A DNA stretch of 64,000 nt. It comes from Paramecium tetraurelia (Eukaryota; Ciliophora; Oligohymenophorea; Peniculida; Parameciidae). Made by a program: the position numbers and the translations under genes. Below are positions 12,001-24,900 of the stretch, piece after piece (the first letter of the stretch is position 1; every line of letters starts with the position of its first letter). The stretch is from the NCBI RefSeq assembly GCF_000165425.1, contig NW_001799488.1, forward strand, positions 186,001 through 250,000, given 5' to 3'. The notes under the pieces were generated by a model. That model ran no database searches. It was given only the letters and a program-made list of their open reading frames with translations, and was not told the origin of the DNA.

Positions 12001-13779
12001 AGGATAATCTAGTTAGATTTAAAATTGATTAAACAATCTTAGGAACTAGTGTTTCTAAAGAGTACTTAATCATATTGGGAGATGAAACCATAGGCATCAT
12101 AGATATTCCTTAGACTCAATGTAAAATATATATATATATAACAACATAGATCACAAATAAGTAATTTAGAGCACAATAGATTATGACGAGATCAAGAATG
12201 TGTTCTTTGATTAGGATTAACCTACTGTTAACAATTGTACGAAATCCTTCATTAATCCATTGTCAATTGCTGAACTATCAGCCATTCATGTAATAGCATT
12301 GTTTTGCTAATCTATGATGGTTAGAGTTGATGTTACTAATTAGATCAACTAATTGAGTTTCACAATCCTATCTGACAATCAGCCAATTGAAAAATAGTTC
12401 TTGGAGAACTTCTTCTTCTTAAACATCAATTTCAAAGATTTCTTATACTAAAATTAAAGCTCCTTTATTTTGGAAGATGTGAAAATGATCAATTTTCCAA
12501 TTCAATTCAAACCCAAATATAAATTCATCACTATCACCGCAATGGTCAAGGGAAATAAAAGATATGACACAGAAGACAAGGCAAGAGATAATTTGATTTG
12601 TATCTTCTATGGGTACTTAGATTAAAGTAAGAGTTCACTTTTGAATGGTTCTCTTTTGGATGTGATTGGAGCAGCTAATTTTAATAAAAATACATTGATA
12701 GTCAACAATTTTTAGATGTATTGTATTAAGGGGTGTGCCATTCAAGATGGCAATAATATCTAGATTGAAACCATAATCGAACTAGTATTCAATGATCAAT
12801 ATTCATTTAATCTCTTTAAGTTGTAGATTAGCTTCACATACCATGCTAATAAATCACCATCGTATAAGTTGTTAAATGTGGAAACTCTGAACATCAAAGA
12901 ACTAAGTAAAATCTTTATTTTATATATTTAGTGAGTAATTTTGTGCAGAATCAAATTGAATTCACATATATCGACACTGAAGTTGAATTTCTGAAGGATT
13001 CGACTTACACCATTAATGTAACTACGGATTCCCTCAGTTTTGATTTAGTTCAAATATAGGGAAGAATTGAGATTGAATAGATTTTTAAGTAAGATAGAAA
13101 ATTGAATTAGACAATATACTCAATGTCAGAGTCCACCTGGGTCATTGAAAGCTTCCTACAATGAGTACTTTGCTATTAGTTGTAGAAATACATCTAGAAA
13201 CTACTCCGAGCAAACTCAATTTGTTAAGTTGTTCTTAAGGGGACAATAATAGATAAATCATTCAGTGAAATCAGTCATCCAAGCTGCTGAGATACAAGGC
13301 AATCTGAGGTTGTTAGACATATAAAAGGGGTATTTGAATGAGCATGTTCGAATGTTGATTTTGGAATAAGACTATAACTAATAGGACTTTTAATTAAGAT
13401 GGTTCACTCTTAATGATCAGTTTACATTAATAGTAATTAGAATAATAATAATATTTTTAAGGCTGATTAAAATAGTACTCCAAAGAGTCTATTGAATGTG
13501 TAATTATGTCCAAGTAATCTAAACGAGATTTAAGGGTTATGTATGGATATAACTATATCAAACACTGGATATAAACAATATATAAAAACGGAATGGTTGC
13601 TCTTTGTGTTTTTGATTGGGTTGCCATTGATAATAAGTTGTAGTTTCATCATATATTGCATTATCAACTATAAGGCAGAGAAGCAAAAAAGAGTGGAATC
13701 GTTTGGAATGAATCTTGAACATTAACTAAAGAAATAATCCTCTCATTTGTAATTAAAGATGGAAGATACTATTTATTGA
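9065..13779 (+). CDS. Large type I membrane protein, 1,527 aa, unknown function
   Basis: It begins with a signal peptide (MNYLFIIGSLIVYSIFGELI) and ends with one strong transmembrane helix (WLLFVFLIGLPLIISCSFII, about residues 1465-1485) followed by a basic tail, so about 1,440 residues should face the lumen or exterior. The ectodomain is rich in short hydrophobic strands of the kind VVILSDHFIYEL and LTLVIVDDRITLYTID, suggesting beta-propeller or beta-sandwich modules; no family was recognised. Five introns are removed: 9272-9296, 12121-12149, 12906-12931, 13089-13110 and 13433-13461 (25, 29, 26, 22, 29 nt; the last ends in AAG). The remaining 4,584 nt is 1,528 codons exactly. Topology and size resemble the gene at 41801-45805. 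Confidence 0.75.
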
Positions 13780-13896
13780 ATTAATATATATTTTAAAGTA
13801 ATCAGAACACCTGTGATTATAGTAATTATTATTTAAATTAAGAAAAAAGAAGAAATTTTAGAAATAATTTATAATTGAATCATATTTATTAAATAA

Positions 13897-15426
13897 TCAT
13901 TGCTTATCACAAATGAAGCTCTGCAACTTATGACAATCTTTAATGGATGTCTTAGTCAAATCCACGTTAACTGAAACAAATCTACCCATTGTTTTTTACC
14001 CCTAATTGTTATGATAATAATTTACAATGCTCAAAAGGAAATCAGTGTCAATACTCTCTGGGAAATGTGATCCAATATTTGGATTGATACAACTCCATAA
14101 AAATCCTGCATAAACTCCTCCCACAACTTATAATACTGTGGGTCCAAATCTTCCATTAAATAACATCGAACTATCGACCTCATCCATAATGCTGCCAGTC
14201 CACCAGCCTCTGTTGTTATTCATAATGATCATGGCACCAACCTTGTCTACTCCTCTTAAGGTTGGATGATTGATTGGGTGAATGACTTCCATTTCAGGGT
14301 GAGTGTTGTTGATGTCGGCATCCTTTGGAAGACCTGCTACAAACTTCTTGGCCAAAGGATTGTAATCATAAACGTAGTACTAAGATGGGGCATACCCAGT
14401 TTCAGGGTCAGCCAAATAGTCTTAGATACTGTAAGCCTCTCCATGAGGTATCAATACTCCAGTGATGTCTTGATTGGGAAGCCAGCTCTTGGCATAGGTT
14501 TGAACTGAAGGTTTAGTTGATACTATGGTTTTTCCGTCTCTGATTGTGTACATGGATTCAATGTGGGGGTCCTCGTGACTGCCTCTGGCCACTTGGATTG
14601 GTACGAGTCCTTCAGTCAAGAATCCTCTACAGGACCATGTATTGTAAAACTTAGTATTGATGTCCTTTGGAATATCCTTCATCATTTGATTATCATATTC
14701 TGAACAATGTATTGTGTGAACACCCAACACCTGGGCTAGTTTAGAATGATTTCTAGCTTCCAAATATTTCTTCAACAATTATTTGTTCACGTCTTTGAAC
14801 TGATCGTCGTGGTTCAAGTAATGCTTTGCACAATCTTCTAATCCCCTCTTTACACAATGTGAAACAACACCAGGGTTGAATCCCATTTCTAGAATGCTTG
14901 TAGCACCACTCTTTGGATTCCAATACTTAGATTGTTTGGCCTTGTCTTTGATGTATCCCAATGTGAGCTTGTATGCTTCCTCGCTGTTTTTAGGACAGGA
15001 ATTGGCATCCTCGCTATCTTCCCATTGCTCCAAGGCTGTGTTCATATATCTTATCTTTTTCTCTGCGCATAGGGACCATATCGATAGGAATTCAATGTTT
15101 GTTGACAAGTCCACTAAAATATCTCCGCTTTGCAATCTAGATATTGAAGAATACCTTACCCCATCCTTGAAAGTGTGTCACCTATATTTTCTTTGGTTCT
15201 CTCTTCTATTATGCATTCGAAACGATTCTCATTTGCTCTAAAGGCATTGTATTTATCAAGAGCAACTATTTGGGCATCTAGGAATAAAGAACAATTTAAT
15301 ACTTGGGTGATTCTTCAAAAGAACTTCAATAAATGCACTCCCAATGGCACCGTAGCCTAAAACACCAATCTTTCTGGGTAAGGGATAAGAACCAAATCTC
15401 TAGATGCATTTCAAGGATAAGGACAT
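13897..15426 (-). CDS. Homospermidine synthase (bacterial type)
   Basis: NAD-dependent enzyme of polyamine metabolism that joins aminobutyl units from putrescine (or spermidine) to make homospermidine; it belongs to the saccharopine-dehydrogenase-like fold. The 493-residue protein has an N-terminal Rossmann motif (KIGVLGYGAIGSAF), then LVDLS, the family segment ILEMGFNPGVVSHCVKRGLE, HCSEYDNQ, NTWSCRGFLTEGLVPIQVA, the ITGVLIPHGEAYSI motif and the late MIIMNNNRGWWTGSIMD segment. These match bacterial homospermidine synthase in order. Introns 15278-15302 (25 nt) and 15137-15159 (23 nt) are removed, giving 494 codons. The start ATG at 15424-15426 precedes a basic leader (SLKCIQRFGSYPLPRK). The spliceosomal introns show that it is a resident nuclear gene, not bacterial contamination. 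Confidence 0.88.
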
Positions 15427-15620
15427 AAACTTCGACTCTTTGTTGATTTAAAAAAGTGTTTGAATTTTTATTGAATAAAATATATAATTTATTTGGACTT
15501 TTTGAAAAAAGATTTAAATACCCTCAAAATAAATTATCAATAAATTATGTTGCGTAATATCTCAATATAATGATTAAACATATTATTCATTTTACATTTA
15601 AACAATAATATAATAACATA

Positions 15621-16180
15621 ATGTTTAAGTAACAAAAATCAAGTCTTCTCGGAATCTCCCTCGTTGTATGTAGAAATTCAAAAGGCCAATATCTCACTAT
15701 TTTGGAAAATGGAGATCAAGGATGGTGGTTGCCTGGAGGTTTAGTAGATCCTCCCGAAACCTTCGAATAGGCTGCCATCCGAGAAACCAAAGAAGAAGCA
15801 TCAATAGACGTTGTTCTCAAAGGCATTTTAAGAGTTGAAAATTCATTGAAGCCCGATTAAAATCATCTTCGAGTTCGATTAGTATATTATGCAGAACCCA
15901 TAGATGAGAAGTAAATACCAAAGCAAAAACCCGATAGAGGTATGTGATTTATTTCTATGGCTAAGAAACCCAATAAGCAAGATGGGTAGACTATAAAGAC
16001 TTGCCATCTTATGCTTAAATTGGTCCAGGATGGAGAGGAAAAGAATTATTAGAATGGTCAAAGTACATTGAAAATGGAGGAGCCATCATGCCTTTAACGT
16101 TCTTTGCTAATGAAGGTCGAGATCCTATTATCGAAAAGGCTCATTATAAAGCAGAATTACCACTCAGCAAATTAAAATGA
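15621..16180 (+). CDS. Nudix hydrolase
   Basis: Pyrophosphohydrolase of the Nudix family (substrate: a nucleoside diphosphate linked to another moiety; exact substrate unknown). The 177-residue protein has a Nudix box starting at GGLVDPPETFEQAAIRETKE, with the E-x7-REx2EE core intact; the glycine after EE is replaced by alanine (EEAS). It is preceded by GWWLPGG and followed by DRETQQARWVDYKDLPSY, the D-R-E...ARWV pattern seen in Nudix enzymes. One 26-nt intron at 15940-15965 with an AAG acceptor is needed to reach that motif and gives 178 codons. It is convergent with the ubiquitin protease, 26 nt between stops. Confidence 0.88.
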
Positions 16181-16206
16181 TTAACTTAATATACATCAGA
16201 TATAAA

Positions 16207-19200
16207 TCATTTCTTCTAATAAAATAGAATGTACGCGTTCTTGTCGTTTATTACATCATTCACTTATACTTCTTTTGTTTATTTGTCATTGAATTCAATC
16301 CATTTATTTGATCTCTTACCATATGCTGTATAGTGACCATTGTCTAATCCTCCAAAATGCTATACTACACCATATAAATCATAGTCTATCTAATTTATGA
16401 TTATATTTTCAGGATATGCGACTACAATATTGTTTTTCTAGAACCCCTTATGTTCATCATACTAAAATCTTTTGAGTTGAATTATCAATTAATCTGGAAG
16501 TTTTTAAAAACTCATTGTTTTTATGGCGAAAGTTAAATCATTACAAGTGGTACAATGATAAGCATTTTCATCAACTAAAGGTTCCTTAGATTCGAAATTG
16601 TCAATCAGATCTAATAGATCTAATGCTACTTTATAGTATATTTAATTTACATTTATCATGTTTAAAGTAGTTATTTTTAGGTTCAAATTCTATTCTTATG
16701 GATTTAGGTATGGCATTTTCCACAAATTCAATTGATAATGAAGTACCAGCATTGGGATAATTTGTTTTGTTCAAATAGTCGTTCAAAGTAGTTGAATTAT
16801 TGAAAGGTAATTCACAAGAATGAGGTTTTTACTCTTTTTTAAATGATTTGCCACATGTAAATGGACAAGGAGTTTTAGATGGCAATCTAGTTTGAATGGT
16901 TACCTAGTAATTCAGAGCTTCCTTGAGTTACTATGAATTTAATAGATTTTGCTATTAAGGTTCATCAATTTAAATATCTTTTAATTAATTGGAGTTGGAA
17001 TGCTCTCCAAGTTTATTCCAGATTTATTGATATATTTGAGCTGCAGTACATGATTTCTTGACTACCAATATCTTTGGAATGGCTACACATACATTTTCAC
17101 ATTAATAAGAGAATGCATTCCTTTTTTCAAATGAATAGATCATCACATCAAAATATTATTCTTCATTAGTTATAGAATAAATGCTCTGGTCTAATTAAAA
17201 AAGGCAAAAGTAACTATTTTAATTATCATTTATGATTTTTGAAAGATTATCTTCATCATGTAATAAATACATATCTATTATACTATTTACACACAATGCT
17301 CCTAATAAAGTCGTAGGTTCAATCCCCAATCTCTCTGCAATATCTCTTTTAACCTCCATTAACAAAGTTGTATTTGGTTGATATTCATAAACAACTTTTT
17401 TACATGGTTGATACCAATCATTTGAAATGACAAATACATCAACCAAATGTTTGCGCTTAGATTAACATGCAGCATTTAAAGGGAGTGGTAATATTGAAAA
17501 TTATTCGTAACTTTATGTCTTTTATTCACAGATTGGACATTCAATTTATTGATCTAGTGATTCCTAAGAAATTTTTAAGAAGGAGTGAACTATTTAGTTT
17601 GTGGATCATCTCTACTGCCTTTTCATAATTATCATTGTTGATTTACTAAATTCATAATTTCATTTACATTTTATTGTACTCTGTTATGGAATTGCATCTG
17701 TTACTACTATTATTACTCTTAAGATTCTTGATTTTCCTTTTCTTCACTACTTTCATCATCACTGTCACTATTCGCTTATTCAGGTTCTGCCTTATCAACA
17801 TCAGCTAATTCTAATTATTACTATTCAGGCTTCTATTTATCATCCTTCAATATCAACTCTTCGTTTAAAGCATCAAAAAGATATAGTATAAATTCTGCAG
17901 CATCCTATTAATAATCCTTTCCAAACTAATTTATGAATATAGATATTTACAAATGGATATTTTTGAGCCAATTGCTACCTGAAACTATATGGAGAGAATG
18001 CTTCATTATGAGTCAATAGGTTTCTTAGGAGCTTCTCTAATTTGTAATTGAGTTACACATTTCGTTTCAAAGTATTCTAAGTCCAATATTATTTGTTCGA
18101 AAGGAATTCCTAGAAATGAGTTGAACTAAAGAGACTCTATAGAGATGAATTCATAAAAGCAAGTATTACCCAAATTCGTACTAATCCTGCTCCATATTTA
18201 GTAGATAGATTGTCATAAGTGATTGCATCAAAGTCTTCATCATCTTGTGAATCGTAAGCTTTTGTGCATTGTCTTGAATGAAATTCTTAATCCTTGTATC
18301 TGCAAGTATCACTACAATAAAATACTTTCTTGCAAGCACATGAATAATTCAATAAAGCCTTCGATCCACAATTAAAACAACATCCACTCTAATTTAACTC
18401 AAATTTGACATCTAATTAAGATAATTCAACTGCATTCTAAAATACTACCATAATAAAATGATTTTTTAAAAACTGTGACAAATAAAATTATTAATATTCT
18501 GCGTCTATTAATTATTCACCCAACAAAACATTTTTCTATTAATGAATAGTTTTTATCAATTGCAATTTAATCTGATTATTTTCATATAAAGGATTCATTA
18601 ACCATATTTAAATATTATTACTCTCCATTATTTATTAGCAATATGCTTCCAAATCAGTGAATTTCCAATCACTAAACAATTGCGCTTTTCTCATTCTCAA
18701 TAAGTCGAGGGAACTAATCAATTAATTTTAATTAAGTGACTGAATCTCATTCAATTTCTCTTGAGTCATAAAAATTATGTTAGGCTTAGATATCAATTAA
18801 ATATTACACTTATCAACTTCAAATTAAACTCATTTTACTAATTTGCTATTCTTGTAATCGCTTAACCTTTGTATTTTCCATAAAAGAATTCCCAAACCTC
18901 TTATGTAATGAGAATGTAATCTTTGACGGGTTATACATCATTCAAAGGAGGATCCAATTATCTATATATCTGTGGTGTAGCATGAAACAATTTTTCATCT
19001 GCTATTAAATCCTTATTTATCTCCCCAATTTATTGCCTTCCATATTTCTTACCTCCAGGTTATTCACCCTTTAAAATAGCATCATATCCAACGTGCAATT
19101 TCCAGGTTTCAAACCATGCTTTTGATAACAAATATGCATTCTTCACTAATTTCTAAAGGAAGAGATCTTTTGAATTTTTTAATTTATTCATGCCCTCCAG

Positions 19201-19325
19201 AGCTTTGTTTATTAAAACTTGATACCCTCCATATAGAGAATTTATTTAAAGTCTTCATCCAAAGGTGGTAAAGAAGGTTGCTGATGTTTATTTCTTCTTC
19301 CTTTTCTTTTATGCTTGTGGCCCAT
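16207..19325 (-). CDS. Ubiquitin-specific protease (DUSP-MYND-UCH), Cys box out of frame
   Basis: A C19 deubiquitinase architecture of 987 residues. It has a basic N-terminus, a DUSP domain (WFETWKLHVGYD, then DYILITQEVWEFFYGKYKG), a MYND zinc finger (CCFNCGSKALLN, CSDTCRYKDQEFHSRQC) and the UCH domain. The UCH part shows MNSSLQSLF, DYQQDAAEFI, an acidic/Q insert, a CPIC zinc motif, LKRFQYDE and the His box HFGGLDNGHYTAYGKRSNKW. Introns: 19203-19225, 18785-18807, 17926-17950, 17646-17667, 17554-17590 and 16626-16650; the sum leaves 988 codons. Oddity: in the frame that fits on both sides, residues before MNSS read VRIWVILAF, while the canonical NLGNTCF lies at 18156-18176 in a shifted frame. 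Two compensating indels therefore remove the catalytic cysteine, or the sequence has errors there. Confidence 0.85.
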
Positions 19326-19467
19326 AATAGAAAAAAAATTAATTATATTGTGATATTAAATGTAAATAAAATAAACTATACTATTCATAATCAGAAAATA
19401 TAATAATTTATATTCTACTATAAAATGGTTCTTTTTAAATAAAAAAATTAATAGAATAATGAATCAG

Positions 19468-19641
19468 TCACAAATATTTCACCTAAAAGCCCACATAAAA
19501 TCCTGCAAATTCAATATTTTTCCCCCTTTTGATAATTATTTAATTCTATTAATCATTTAATACTTTTAGTAACTCTGATTCTCGTCCCAATTATATAAAA
19601 TATTCATAATATTCTTCCCAATTTTTGAGTTAATAATTCAT
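19468..19641 (-). CDS. Small hypothetical protein (start uncertain)
   Basis: A short frame ending at TGA 19468-19470 reads MNYQLKNWEEYYEYFIQLGR, then ESELLKVLNDQQNQIIIKRG, and ends FYVGFQVKYL. The charged/aromatic pattern is that of a real protein rather than intergenic sequence. In the same frame coding-like sequence extends upstream (KNEKAIKKPDFLTQLV) to about 19700, so the annotated Met may be internal and a further exon may exist. It lies just upstream of the ubiquitin protease on the same strand. No family was recognised. Confidence 0.35.
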
Positions 19642-19886
19642 CACCAATTAAGTCAGAAAATCAGGTTTTTTTATTGCCTTTTCATTCTTTTGAAATCTTA
19701 AATTTGTTTTAATTCATTACAACAGTCTAAATTTAGATTCTCAAGATCTTTAACATGTATATATAGAATTTATACAACAGCATTATTTATTCTATAATTC
19801 TAAAGAGAAGAATTTAATGAGGAGAAAATCCAATTCTATTATCTGTAAATAAAATTAGATATTATTATTATTTTTATATTTATTTT

Positions 19887-20382
19887 ATGAGTTATCTATA
19901 TTTTGGTACATTGCCTTCTTCAGTACCTCCTGTTTTTGGTATAACATTTTTTAAGCGTAGACACAACTCCTTGTTTAAAGTAGATGCATGATTATGAAGA
20001 CTGTGCTTTCGAGTAAATCAAATATTAATCATTCAAATAGATCAAACACTAAACAAATGGAAATCATTCATCCCAGCTGGCCTTCAATGTGGCCAAGAAT
20101 GTTAACTGATGGAAAGTCAATTGTAACTATCAAAAAGTTTATTTTAGGACTTTGGCCATACACCCATGCATCAAGATAGTTCTACTCATTACACATAGTA
20201 ATAAATTCTTTTATATTGCTAGTATGCGCCCATTAACTAAAAAGATCAAGCATTATTTATGGGAATGTGAAGAGGAAAGGTTTGTCTACAAGGCATGTCT
20301 GAGAAAATTAATAAGCCTTAAAAGAACTGACAAACACACAAGTTGGGATACAGCATCAGTTAGTAACTTAAGTTTAGTCTGA
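19887..20382 (+). CDS. Possible small spliced gene with a CX9C motif
   Basis: Coding-like segments on the plus strand: MSYLYFGTLPSSVPPVFGI from 19887, HDYEDCAFEQIKYQSFKQ near 19990, and a final segment to TGA 20380-20382 containing WECEEERFVYKACLRKLISL, which holds a C-x9-C pair. A good 25-nt intron (GTAAC...TTTTAG, 20124-20148) lies between, and a 23-nt GTATG...AAAAG intron near 20210-20232 would reach the CX9C exon. I could not fix one frame through all segments. CX9C pairs are common in small mitochondrial intermembrane-space proteins, but that link is only a guess here. Confidence 0.3.
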
Positions 20383-20665
20383 TTAATATAATAAATATAG
20401 CAATAATAAGATTATTAAAACGATTAGCAATAGATAACCCACATAAGAGATATCCGAATCTATTTTAATAAAATTATTTTAATTGGTCTAATCTTATTGA
20501 GTTCTGAATTTTTTGAACAGAATTTATAACTATGCATCTTATTACAGCCTATTTAAAATTGTTTTTATCTCAATCTAAACAATATTGAAGATTATCAAAT
20601 ACAATAATTATTTTATGAATTAGAACTCTGGTTAATATTTTAAACTATCTAAACTAACTAATATC

Positions 20666-21649
20666 ATGATGGAATGTGGATAAATTGATTATTATCTAAG
20701 AAAGCATGAAAATCGAATAGGAATAATTCATGAAGGATAGGAATACATTTTTTTAGAATACTTAGAAGATAACGAACTTTTGTTTGATAGCAGTTTTGAA
20801 CGCATATAAGATGAAGAAGAAAATGAAGGAGATCCTAATGTTGGGAGTAATCAATCAAGCATTGGATCTCCCAAAGAATAAGATTTATTGTATTGTTTTT
20901 GTGGTAAAGTTCTTTATGGTTTTCTTTGCTAACAACGTGGTAAGATTGTTTAAGTTGATTTAAAAAAACAACAGGAGAATACTTTCAAGATAGGATCTTA
21001 ATATCTATCAGCTATCCATCCTTAAAAGAATACAGATTTTTTAGTGCTTCTTTACGTTAACAGTATATTTGAAATAAGAAACACTTAGACTTTAGATGTA
21101 GTAATCAAATTAGTATTGCCATCCCTCCCAGAAATAGAGGTTTTATTAATTTAAAATTCAATAATAATGTTAAGATTTTATTCAAACATTCTACTTTATT
21201 GCTAAGTAAGACCTTCCAAAATTCATTAATTGTACATTTTAAATGGTAAATCTTGTTAAATTTACTCGAAACTTCTTATCTTGAAATAAAAAACAAATCG
21301 ATTTAAATTGTATTTTAATCTCTCGAAGCCTAAATTGCTTCGTTAAGTCAATTTAATATTCAAAAACAACTCAAATTTTAAATTTATTGAAAAAGAAGGG
21401 TCGATATTTTTGAAAGAAAAATTTTTGAATTTTGCAAAGTTTTATTATTATAAATGGTGGGTTGGAAATTTTCAACATAGTGATCTAATTAAAAAATATT
21501 TTGACGGATCTATTACATCAAGGGAAGCAAAACAGAAAATCTATATATTAGAATATAAATCAACAACTAATGAAAATTAACTTGAGGAAGTTGCTGTAGA
21601 TTTTTTCTCACCTAATTATCCTGTTTACGATAGATATGGATTAACATGA
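20666..21649 (+). CDS. Hypothetical protein, 327 aa
   Basis: One uninterrupted frame of 328 codons with the ciliate glutamine codons. The N-terminal 80 residues are acidic (EYLEDNELLFDSSFERIQDE), then a cysteine pair CFCGKVLYGFLC, then repeated short hydrophobic strands (FLVLLYVNSIFEIRNTQTLD) resembling a WD-like or beta-rich fold. The C-terminal third is basic. No signal peptide or transmembrane helix is clear and no family was recognised. Confidence 0.6.
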
Positions 21650-21921
21650 TAACATATAATAGCATTCAATAGTTTCTTATTTTAATTATTAAATTTATCA
21701 TGAAGTTATGTTATATTTTATTCTAACTCCATTTTACATAATTACAACAACTCTGGTCATTTTTTATGATTAGATAATATAATTAATGATTATTTTTTGA
21801 CTTAGAAACAAACAGATTATAATGCTTGGCCAATAAAAGTATTCTATTAATTCAACAGAAAAATTAAATAAACTTAAATATTATATTTTCTATCTGATAA
21901 TTATCTAATACTGATATTACC

Positions 21922-24900
21922 ATGAGTAACAACAATAGCCGAATCAACTAAAACAATGATAATTCTCCTTAGAGATCAGATACAAACTAAGTTGAGCCTC
22001 AAGCAAAGCATTAATAGAGTGAAAAAAAAGAAATTCAACCTAATTTTACTTAAGCAGAACAAAATGGATAGTAATATATAGTTTACTAATAATATAGGGA
22101 GGATCATCCATTGATTGAATTTCAAGTTAATTAAAATGATAGAACTAATACAAATTTTAATTAAAGTTAGAAATGCAAGAGTCAAGCAGATTTTAGAAAA
22201 AGTATATTTATAGCACCTTCTCAAGAGGAAATTAATTAGCCTTAAACATTTTTCTAGAAAGTAATAGTTTCTGTTATGGTATAGATTCATAAAAAAGAAA
22301 AATAAAATAAAAAGTGTTGTGAAGTATGTTGTCTTCCGATTGGTTCTCATACCTTTTGTTGTGGTTCATAGAACACAAGACCTCATTTTAAATAGTTTGG
22401 TGTTGGTATCAATCTATATTTTAGATTCTTAAAAAAGTTAGGGTACTTTTTTATCATTTTCACTATATTATCAATACCATAATTATTTTTTAGTGTATTA
22501 TGTAATATTTTTGAAAATTATAATAGCTTATGTTGGGAGTGAAGCAAGGGATTCGTCTAATCCGTTTGAATTTTTAATGGCAACCACTATCGGCGCAACA
22601 AGTTTAAATTATAAAGATTGTTAAATTTAATCCTTTGATTCTGGCTATGGGCCTCTTGAATTTAATTTGTAATGTGACTCAGGTAATCTTGCTGGACCAT
22701 CATTTTTATATGGCATAATTACCTCAAACGAATAGGATTGTATTTATATAAGTAAATCTGAATTGGATTTAAATGTAACTAATTAAGATAGATTGAATTC
22801 ATTAAGACAACAAGTAGATTCTTAAGAATAGTATTCCATTACCTTAACAAAATCAGATTTTGATAAGGAAAATATAAGTGGGATGAAAATATTTGTTGGA
22901 GCATAATGCAAAGAATCCATGATTTCAATTGGGCCAGTTTAATTGGAATAAAAAATAATACCAATTATATTTGCATCTTGTGATGCAGCCATTGTTTTAT
23001 TATTCATTTATTTTTTGGTTTGTTTAACCACAAGTGAAAAAAAGTACAATAAAATTTCATAAAAAGAATCCCCCACCTTATAACACTTTTCACTTTAAAT
23101 ATCCAATCTACCAAAATGTGAAGATTTAATAAGATCACTATAACTTAATGAAAATCAATAAATTAAATAGGTATTGCTAACAGAAGTGAAAAAATTTATT
23201 GATGAAAAATTAAAGTCTGTTCTAAAAGATGCAGATTTATAAATTTATGATATTTAAGTTTCAGAAAAAGAAAAAATATTAAAATTGCAATCAGAACTGA
23301 AAAGTAAAAAGCAAATGATTTCAAAGTAATTAGACGAATTGAAAGCCAATAAATCATAATACTATCAATAAGCTCAAAAAAATATTCAAATGTCAATTAT
23401 GTCAAAAGAAACATATTTAGAATTCTATTAAAACTTTTAGCATTTATGTGAAGATCCAAATTCACTATAAAATCTAAATAAAGTTGATAAAAACATTTAA
23501 AAATATTGGAATGAAATAGAAGAGATTTCCTAAAAGATTGAAGCATTATAATCAGAAGGGGATTCAAAGTACATCTGGATTACTTTCGATACTATGAGAT
23601 AAAAATAATAAGTTTAAGAATAACTTTAAAGTCTACCCAAGGATTGGCTTTATTTTTATTGCTGTTTTTGTTGTTTCGATGATGAAGAAAAGAATAAAAA
23701 ATTGTACTTATTAACATTTAATTAGGTTATTAAAGAAGTATAAGTTGTAAGTTAAAGATGCTCCTATTCCTGAGAATATCAATTGGAATAATCTTAATTA
23801 TTCTCTAAAGCAAAGAATTTTGAGATAATTTTGCAGTCTCTTTGTAACTTTAATACTTTTAGCAGGTTCGTGGGTTTTGGTAAGTTGGGTGAATCTACAA
23901 AAGACTGATTTTCAATAAAAATATCCTTCTATTAATTGCAATAATAAAATCTATGACAATATTACAGAACTTTAGGTTCAATAAGAAATTGATGATGAAA
24001 ATAGTATTGCTATAAAAGGTTATGTCGAATGTTACTGTAAGCCAAAGATTAATGATATTATTTCAGGAGATTATGAAATTTGTTAAGATTGGGTGAAATA
24101 GTATACATTTTAATAATCACTACCTTGGATTATTGTAGCAGGACTAATTGGTGTAAACGTTATAATTCAATACATATTCATTTGTAAAAAAAACCTAATT
24201 GTTTAGTTCTGTCAAAATGGGAAAAACATTTGATGATTTCTGAAGAGTATTCAAGCAGAATTCTAAAAATATTTCTAGGTCAATTTTTAAATACTGGATT
24301 GATTCTTCTTATTACAAATATTGATTTTGGTAATTCTACAAGAGATGATGCTCCATAGGCCATTAGATTTCTTTTTGGTGGAAAATATGGGGATATTGAT
24401 TCTAAATGGTGTTAAAATATTGGAATTGTTTTGGTATATAATATATCTTCTAATATAGTTATTAACTTTATTGATTAACATTCTGACTTAGCCTATGATG
24501 CTTTTAATAGAAATAATCATAAGATATGTAAGATAGGCATATGATTAATGTTCTTGTTGTTTAAACGAGAAAAAAACTAGAAAGAAGAACTATTAAGAGT
24601 TCAAGGATTTATATAAGGGAGAATAATTTAGGGTTGAATTAAGATATGCACAGGTTTTGACAGCCCTTTATATTTGTTTTATGTATACTCCTGCTCTCCC
24701 ATTCTTATATTTCATTACAATGCTAACAATTTGGTTCCTGTATTTTGTGGATAAGATTTCAAGTATTCTAATATTATGATTTATAGTTTTCACTACTTAT
24801 CGCAAACCAATTAGGATAGATTCGATAATTAGTGAATCCATAAGAAAATATTTGTGGATTGCTGTTGTAATTCATTTAGGCTTTGCTACTTATATTTATG

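Noticed and set aside
14266-15360. Several plus-strand open frames over the homospermidine synthase
   Set aside because: The minus strand matches a known enzyme over its full length; the plus frames are shadows.
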